Assembly: GCA_910579495.1 (NCBI GenBank)
Contig: CAJTVD010000029.1
Location: forward strand, 1 to 26,779
Reading direction: 5' to 3'
From: an uncultured Lachnospiraceae bacterium
Lineage (GTDB): Bacteria > Bacillota > Clostridia > Lachnospirales > Lachnospiraceae
DNA length: 26,779 nucleotides
Shown: positions 22,354 through 26,779 of the stretch, in pieces
Numbering within the stretch: position 1 is the first letter of the stretch
How the letters are laid out: each line of letters begins with the position of its first letter
Notes under the pieces: generated by a model
The model's database searches: none
What the model was told of the DNA's origin: nothing
The model's input: the letters and a program-made list of their open reading frames with translations, nothing else
Made by a program: the position numbers and the translations under genes

Positions 22354-24561
22354 ATGGTGCATAGAGAAAATACGTTGCTTGATAAAACGCTGCTTCGGTA
22401 TGTATGGAGTTTTCTGTTGGTGCTCCTGCTTCCTTCCGGTATCCTTTTTTTGGTTTATAACCAATATTTCTTTTCCCGGTATCAAAAAGAGGTATTGGAA
22501 CGTTACCAAACAGAGATCAATAACCTGGATACGGAAATCGTCACCCATGTCCAATGGATGCGCACCATTGCCGGGCAGCTTGCCAATTTGCAGGCTTGCC
22601 AGTATGACAATATCAAGGAGGAGGCGCCTAACTATTCCGGTATTATCAATACGTTTATAAGTATCGTATCCCCACAGAAATTTTTTTCTTCTGTGGGTTT
22701 TTACAGTGATTCCTTTCCGGATACCATATTTACCAACCATGGGACATATAATCTGCGGTACTATAAACGGTATGGGGAAGCTGGGGAGGAATTTAAAGAC
22801 CTGAAGGATATGACGGGGAACCTGGCCGGGGAGAAATGGTTTACACCGGGGCAGATACGGACATCGGCAGGGGATGAGGGGAATTATTGTGATTTTGTAC
22901 TTCCGGTCCCTCACTCCAACACGGATTATGTGATCTTTACCATTCCCGAGCAGAGTTTCCGGCGGCTTAGCCCGGATGCAGAGTTTGTGATACTGGACCA
23001 GGATGGCCGTATGCTTTATGCCAGCTTCCCGGCCCAGGAATCCATTTGGGAGACAGTGGTAGCTTCTGCGGGCCTGCCCAGCAGCCTTGGGGATGGCAAG
23101 GTGTTATTCAGCAAGTGGTCATTGGAGACAGGGCTGTATGTGGGGCTTTTGTTTCCGGAAGAAAGGCTTTTGCAGCCTATACGGGATATCCAGCGGTTAT
23201 TTCTGCTGATTTTTCTGGCGCTTCTGGTGCTGGGGGGAGCCCTGGTCTTTTTCATGGCCATGTTAAATTATGTACCTGTGAGAAAGCTTTCAGAGACTGC
23301 AAGCCGGTGGGTCTATGATATCCCCAAGGGGCTGAGCAGGATTGGCGCTACAGGGTATGCCCTGGAATGTATGGGAGGGCGGGTGGACAGCCTGCAGGAA
23401 TCAGTCCGCATACAACATGCAATTTTTGGGCTGATCTATGAGAGGGGGAAGGAAGAAGGGCGGCTGAAAGAAAATCTGCGCAATGCAGGGCTGCCGGAAG
23501 ATGCCAGGGGGTATTGTGCCGTGCTTGTCCATATGGCCAGTTCGAACCCAAAAGAAGCCGTGATGGAGCAGTTTGGCCGGATAGCCGATTCCCACAATAT
23601 GGTAGCCAGCGGTATGGAATATCTGGCAGGAAACTGCTGGCTGTTTTTGGCTGCCTGGAAAGAGGAAGGGATTTCCCTTATTACCCTGCTGGAACAGGCG
23701 GCGGAAGCTTTAGCGGAGATGAGCGGCTATCCTTGCAGGATCGTTGCGGGGAAACCCAGCAGTAACGCCAGGGGGCTGCAGGTTTCTTTCCGGCAGGCCA
23801 TGCAGCTACAGCAGAAGATCCCGGACAGGACGGAGGTTTTTGTCTATCAGGAAGAGGATGCGGCAGAATTTTTTTATCCCAATCTGGAGCTCCAGGCACT
23901 CTACCGCTCCCTTGTGCAGTGGGATACAGACAAGTTTTCCCTGATGTACCAGACATTGACGGATACCCTTTGCAGCGAAAACCTTCCTTCTTTTACCATC
24001 GGCTCCATTTATTGTGATATAATTAATTACTGCCTCATGGGGATCCAGGGGATCTCGCCCAATGCCCCTGAACTGAAGGATCTCTATGCCAGCCTAAGCT
24101 GCGATATGGATGTGGCTGCCCTGGCAGGGATGGCGGATAAGGTGGGGCATACAGCCCTGGAACTGGCCTGTGGGTTAAAAGACAGGCGGGAGGAGGCGGA
24201 TGGCACGATCATGCAGGTCCTCCAGTATATTGATGATAATTACAGGACAGAGGACATGAATGTGAGTTATGTTGCCCAGGCCTTTGGCCTGTCCGCATCC
24301 AATTTAAGCCACCGCTTCAAAGCCCAGACAGGAAAAAATATTTCAGATTATATCAGGGAGAAGAGGCTTATGTACACCAAAGAGCTTCTCAGGGAACCTG
24401 GTTTGGCAGTAAAAGATATTGCAGAACGGCTGGGATATGCGCAGCCCTCTAACTTCATACGGAAATTTAAGACGCAGACGGGGATGACCCCTAATGAGTA
24501 CCGTTCCCTGAATGCCCGGGAAGGGTCTCCTGCATCAGACAAAAAACAGGAAACGCCATAA
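22354..24561 (+). CDS. Membrane-bound AraC family regulator with extracellular sensor domain (YesS-like)
   Basis: A 735-residue one-component regulator. A first membrane helix lies near 16-38 and a second near 282-305; the roughly 240 residues between them form an extracellular Cache-like sensor. The middle cytoplasmic region follows, and the C-terminal 110 residues are a double helix-turn-helix of AraC type (VAQAFGLSASNLSHRFKAQ, then IAERLGYAQPSNFIRKFK and TGMTPNEYR). Such proteins, like YesS and YtdP of Bacillus, sense glycans or a loaded binding protein outside the cell and activate transport and degradation genes. ACAGGAGGG precedes the ATG. Located between the importer 2 lipoprotein and the sulfatase, it most likely activates this operon. 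The signal itself is unknown. Confidence 0.88.
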   Translation: MVHRENTLLDKTLLRYVWSFLLVLLLPSGILFLVYNQYFFSRYQKEVLERYQTEINNLDTEIVTHVQWMRTIAGQLANLQACQYDNIKEEAPNYSGIINTFISIVSPQKFFSSVGFYSDSFPDTIFTNHGTYNLRYYKRYGEAGEEFKDLKDMTGNLAGEKWFTPGQIRTSAGDEGNYCDFVLPVPHSNTDYVIFTIPEQSFRRLSPDAEFVILDQDGRMLYASFPAQESIWETVVASAGLPSSLGDGKVLFSKWSLETGLYVGLLFPEERLLQPIRDIQRLFLLIFLALLVLGGALVFFMAMLNYVPVRKLSETASRWVYDIPKGLSRIGATGYALECMGGRVDSLQESVRIQHAIFGLIYERGKEEGRLKENLRNAGLPEDARGYCAVLVHMASSNPKEAVMEQFGRIADSHNMVASGMEYLAGNCWLFLAAWKEEGISLITLLEQAAEALAEMSGYPCRIVAGKPSSNARGLQVSFRQAMQLQQKIPDRTEVFVYQEEDAAEFFYPNLELQALYRSLVQWDTDKFSLMYQTLTDTLCSENLPSFTIGSIYCDIINYCLMGIQGISPNAPELKDLYASLSCDMDVAALAGMADKVGHTALELACGLKDRREEADGTIMQVLQYIDDNYRTEDMNVSYVAQAFGLSASNLSHRFKAQTGKNISDYIREKRLMYTKELLREPGLAVKDIAERLGYAQPSNFIRKFKTQTGMTPNEYRSLNAREGSPASDKKQETP

Positions 24562-24603
24562 AGGAAAGCGTATTTGCAGGTGTTGGCAGCATGGAGGATT
24601 ATT

Positions 24604-26043
24604 ATGACACGAAAACCGAATTTGATCATGATCATGACTGATGAAATGAGAGGGGACTGTATGGGATATGCAGGGCATCCGGATGTAAAAACCCCATATC
24701 TGGATACATTGGCTGCCCAGGGGATCTATTATCCCAACGCCTATACAGCCTGCCCCAGTTGCATTCCCGCAAGGGCGGCTCTCTATACCGGATTATCCCA
24801 GAAGCATCATGGCAGGGTGGGATACGCTGACGGGGTGGATTGGAATTATCCCGTGACCATGGCGGGGGAGCTGGCAAAGGCAGGCTATTATACCCAGTGT
24901 ATTGGAAAGATGCATGTGCATCCCCTGCGGAGTATGATGGGCTTCCACCATATTGAGCTGCACGACGGGCATCTCCACTATTACCGCAGGCCGGAGACAC
25001 GGTATGAGGAAGACCAGCGTGTTGCAGACGATTATTATTATTGGCTCCAAGAGAGGAAGGGGCCTGCCTGTGACGTTACTGACAGCGGGATGGACTGCAA
25101 TTCCTGGATGGCGCGCCCGTGGCCTTATGAGGAGGCGCTGCACCCCACTAACTGGACCGCATCCCGGGGGATTGATTTTTTGCGCAGGAGAGACAGGCGT
25201 ATGCCCTTCTTCCTGATGCTGTCATTTGTACGCCCCCATGCCCCCTATGATGCCCCGGCCTGCTATTTTGACATGTATAAGGACCGGGAGCTGAGGCAGC
25301 CCCTTAAGGGGGATTGGGACAGGGAGGAGCTGGGGAAGGACGGCAGGGTGCACAATTCCTATACCGGCCCGGAAGACCCGGAGCTGATCCGGCAGCAGCA
25401 GATTGGCTATTATGCCTGCATCACACAGGTTGACCACCAGATCGGCAGGTTTTTGCAGGCCCTGCAGTTAAGCTGTGCAGGGGAGGAGAATGTGATACTT
25501 TTCACCTCCGACCATGGGGAGCTGTTAAGCGACCATAAGCTGATCCGGAAAAGCTATCCTTATCAGGGAAGCATACATATACCGATGATTCTCCATGGGC
25601 CGGAGCATTTGGTTGGAAATGGTGGCAGGGAATGTGATTCCCTGGTGGAGCTGAGGGATGTGATGCCCACCCTGTTAAACATTGCGGGTGTAACGCCCTC
25701 TGCCCCCTTAGACGGGTGCAGTATGCTTGAAAACGGCTGTACACGGGAATATTTGCATGGGGAGCATACCCATGGCAGGGATTCCAATCATTTTATTGTT
25801 ACCAAGTCCGATAAATATGTCTGGTTTTCCCAATCCGGGAGGGAACAGTATTTCCGGCTGGATGTTGACCCGGGGGAATCCCAGGACCGGATTTCTTTTG
25901 CGGAGGACCAGGAAAGAATCTCTTATCTCCGTTCCCTGCTGGTGGGGGAGCTGGAGGGACGGGAAGAAGGCTACAGTGACGGGAAAAAGCTGATTGTGGG
26001 AAGGACGCCCCAGGCGGTCCTTAGCCATATACGGGAGGAGTAG
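24604..26043 (+). CDS. Cys-type sulfatase, cytoplasmic
   Basis: A 479-residue sulfatase of the alkaline phosphatase superfamily, which hydrolyses sulfate esters on sugars or other molecules. The consensus C-x-P-x-R is C53-I-P-A-R57, where C53 must be converted to formylglycine. Other active-site residues visible are D13 and E14 (usual DD reads DE), K102 and H104 in GKMHVH, and D303-H304 in TSDHGELLSDH. No signal peptide, so it works inside on imported sulfated glycan. In anaerobes the Cys is matured by an anSME radical SAM enzyme; none is in this window. The start at 24604 has GGAGGATT upstream; an in-frame ATG at 24574 is less well placed. The stop codon overlaps the ribosome site region of the GH20 gene. 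Confidence 0.9.
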   Translation: MTRKPNLIMIMTDEMRGDCMGYAGHPDVKTPYLDTLAAQGIYYPNAYTACPSCIPARAALYTGLSQKHHGRVGYADGVDWNYPVTMAGELAKAGYYTQCIGKMHVHPLRSMMGFHHIELHDGHLHYYRRPETRYEEDQRVADDYYYWLQERKGPACDVTDSGMDCNSWMARPWPYEEALHPTNWTASRGIDFLRRRDRRMPFFLMLSFVRPHAPYDAPACYFDMYKDRELRQPLKGDWDREELGKDGRVHNSYTGPEDPELIRQQQIGYYACITQVDHQIGRFLQALQLSCAGEENVILFTSDHGELLSDHKLIRKSYPYQGSIHIPMILHGPEHLVGNGGRECDSLVELRDVMPTLLNIAGVTPSAPLDGCSMLENGCTREYLHGEHTHGRDSNHFIVTKSDKYVWFSQSGREQYFRLDVDPGESQDRISFAEDQERISYLRSLLVGELEGREEGYSDGKKLIVGRTPQAVLSHIREE

Positions 26044-26048
26044 GCATT

Positions 26049-26779
26049 ATGTTCAGGGAAATCAGGGGAATAGAGGAGGAAAATATTGTATCTGCCATTC
26101 AGGGGCTTCCTTCTTTTTATTTTAAAGGCGGGTGGGCGGATGAGATCTGCCTGGAGTTTTTCAGGCTGCCGCCTTTAGGGGAAGAAGCATTTAAGGTCAC
26201 AAGGCAGGGTGGCGCCTGCCGGATAGGGTTCCGGGAAAAAATCCATTTGTTCCGGGCTTTGGGGATTTTGCGGGAAAACCCGGGGACGGAGGATTTTTGT
26301 TATGGGGAAAAAATGTATATCCCCCGGATCGGTGCCATGATCGATGCCTCCCGCAACAGTGTGCCCAGCCCTGCATTTTTAAAGTCCATGTTAGGCTCCA
26401 TGGCGCTGATGGGGCTGAACTGCCTGGTCCTGTACATGGAGGATGTGTATGAACTGGAGGGGGAGCCGCGTTTTGGCTATATGCGGGGAGGCTATACCAG
26501 GGAACAGCTACGGCAGCTTGACGATGAGGCGGACCTGTACGGCATCAGCATCATCCCTTCCATACAGGTCCTGGGGCATATGGAAAAGGTGCTCCGGTTC
26601 CCGGAATATGATTCGGTAAAGGACAGCCCCTCCTGCCTGCTTGTGGGGGAAGAGAAAACCTATGGGCTGATTGGGAAGATGCTGCAGACGGTAAGCCGGT
26701 GTTTCAGGAGCCGGTTGGTGATCGTGGGCATGGATGAAACCCATGGATTAGGGGAAGGCCGGTACCGGCAGCAAAACGG
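26049..26779 (+). CDS. GH20 beta-N-acetylhexosaminidase, GcnA-like (partial, runs off the window)
   Basis: The first 243 residues are present and the frame is open to the edge. An N-terminal domain of about 90 residues leads into a TIM barrel that begins YIPRIGAMIDASRNSVPS, typical of the GcnA-like branch of GH20. The catalytic Asp-Glu pair is D229-E230 in VIVGMDETHGLGEGRY, close to the GcnA motif. GH20 enzymes release terminal beta-linked GlcNAc or GalNAc by substrate-assisted catalysis. There is no signal peptide. GGAGGAG overlapping the sulfatase stop codon supports the ATG at 26049, so the two are translationally coupled. Desulfation followed by hexosamine removal would make sense for 6-sulfo-GlcNAc-containing glycans (inference). 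Confidence 0.85.
   Translation, partial: MFREIRGIEEENIVSAIQGLPSFYFKGGWADEICLEFFRLPPLGEEAFKVTRQGGACRIGFREKIHLFRALGILRENPGTEDFCYGEKMYIPRIGAMIDASRNSVPSPAFLKSMLGSMALMGLNCLVLYMEDVYELEGEPRFGYMRGGYTREQLRQLDDEADLYGISIIPSIQVLGHMEKVLRFPEYDSVKDSPSCLLVGEEKTYGLIGKMLQTVSRCFRSRLVIVGMDETHGLGEGRYRQQN

Noticed and set aside
21505..22914. Long 469-codon open frame on the minus strand
   Set aside because: It runs antisense to the binding-protein and AraC regulator genes, which have strong family motifs. Its translation is rich in Pro, His, Arg and Cys without recognisable domains, typical of a shadow frame.
1..26779. tRNA, rRNA, riboswitch, CRISPR, transposase, integrase or attachment sites
   Set aside because: None could be recognised by reading both strands; absence is by eye only.

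Overview
The window reads as a chromosomal segment of an anaerobic gut Firmicute, most probably a Lachnospiraceae-type clostridium. The clues are strong AGGAGG-type ribosome sites, two LplB/YtcP/LipO-type oligosaccharide importers, a GntR-LacI hybrid regulator, a membrane-bound AraC regulator of the YesS kind, a Cys-type sulfatase and GH2/GH95/GH20 enzymes without signal peptides. The species cannot be fixed from the sequence. No rRNA, tRNA, CRISPR array, insertion sequence or phage gene is visible.

Layout. (a) 1-5130: loosely connected functions. These are a MATE efflux pump (+), an AAA-ATPase-like/PD-(D/E)XK protein (-) with a possible leader ORF, an M20 amidohydrolase (+) and a GNAT acetyltransferase (+). 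(b) 5171-9187: importer 1 on the minus strand, in the order permease, permease, binding lipoprotein, divergent from a GntR-LacI regulator; the AT-rich gap holds promoters and a 29-bp palindrome. (c) 9188-16667, plus strand: regulator, GH2, GH95 alpha-L-fucosidase, a second AAA-ATPase-like protein whose start lies inside the fucosidase gene, and a rhodanese-domain protein, closed by a strong terminator. (d) 16773-18240, minus strand: an ankyrin-repeat protein and a small TPR-like protein. (e) 18562 to the end, plus strand: importer 2 (permease, permease, lipoprotein), a membrane AraC regulator, a sulfatase and a GH20 hexosaminidase cut by the window edge.

How it may work together (inference). 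The two lipoproteins capture oligosaccharides outside the cell and the permease pairs import them, using an ATPase not encoded here. Four cytoplasmic enzymes (fucosidase, GH2, sulfatase, GH20) then remove fucose, a beta-linked sugar, sulfate and N-acetylhexosamine. This combination fits sulfated, fucosylated host glycans such as mucin O-glycans, taken in largely intact and dismantled inside. Each importer has its own regulator: GntR-LacI for the first, the membrane AraC protein for the second.

The most unusual points are the AAA/nuclease-like gene translationally coupled to the fucosidase, the ankyrin/TPR pair between the two glycan modules, and stem-loops placed between permease and binding-protein genes in both importer operons.
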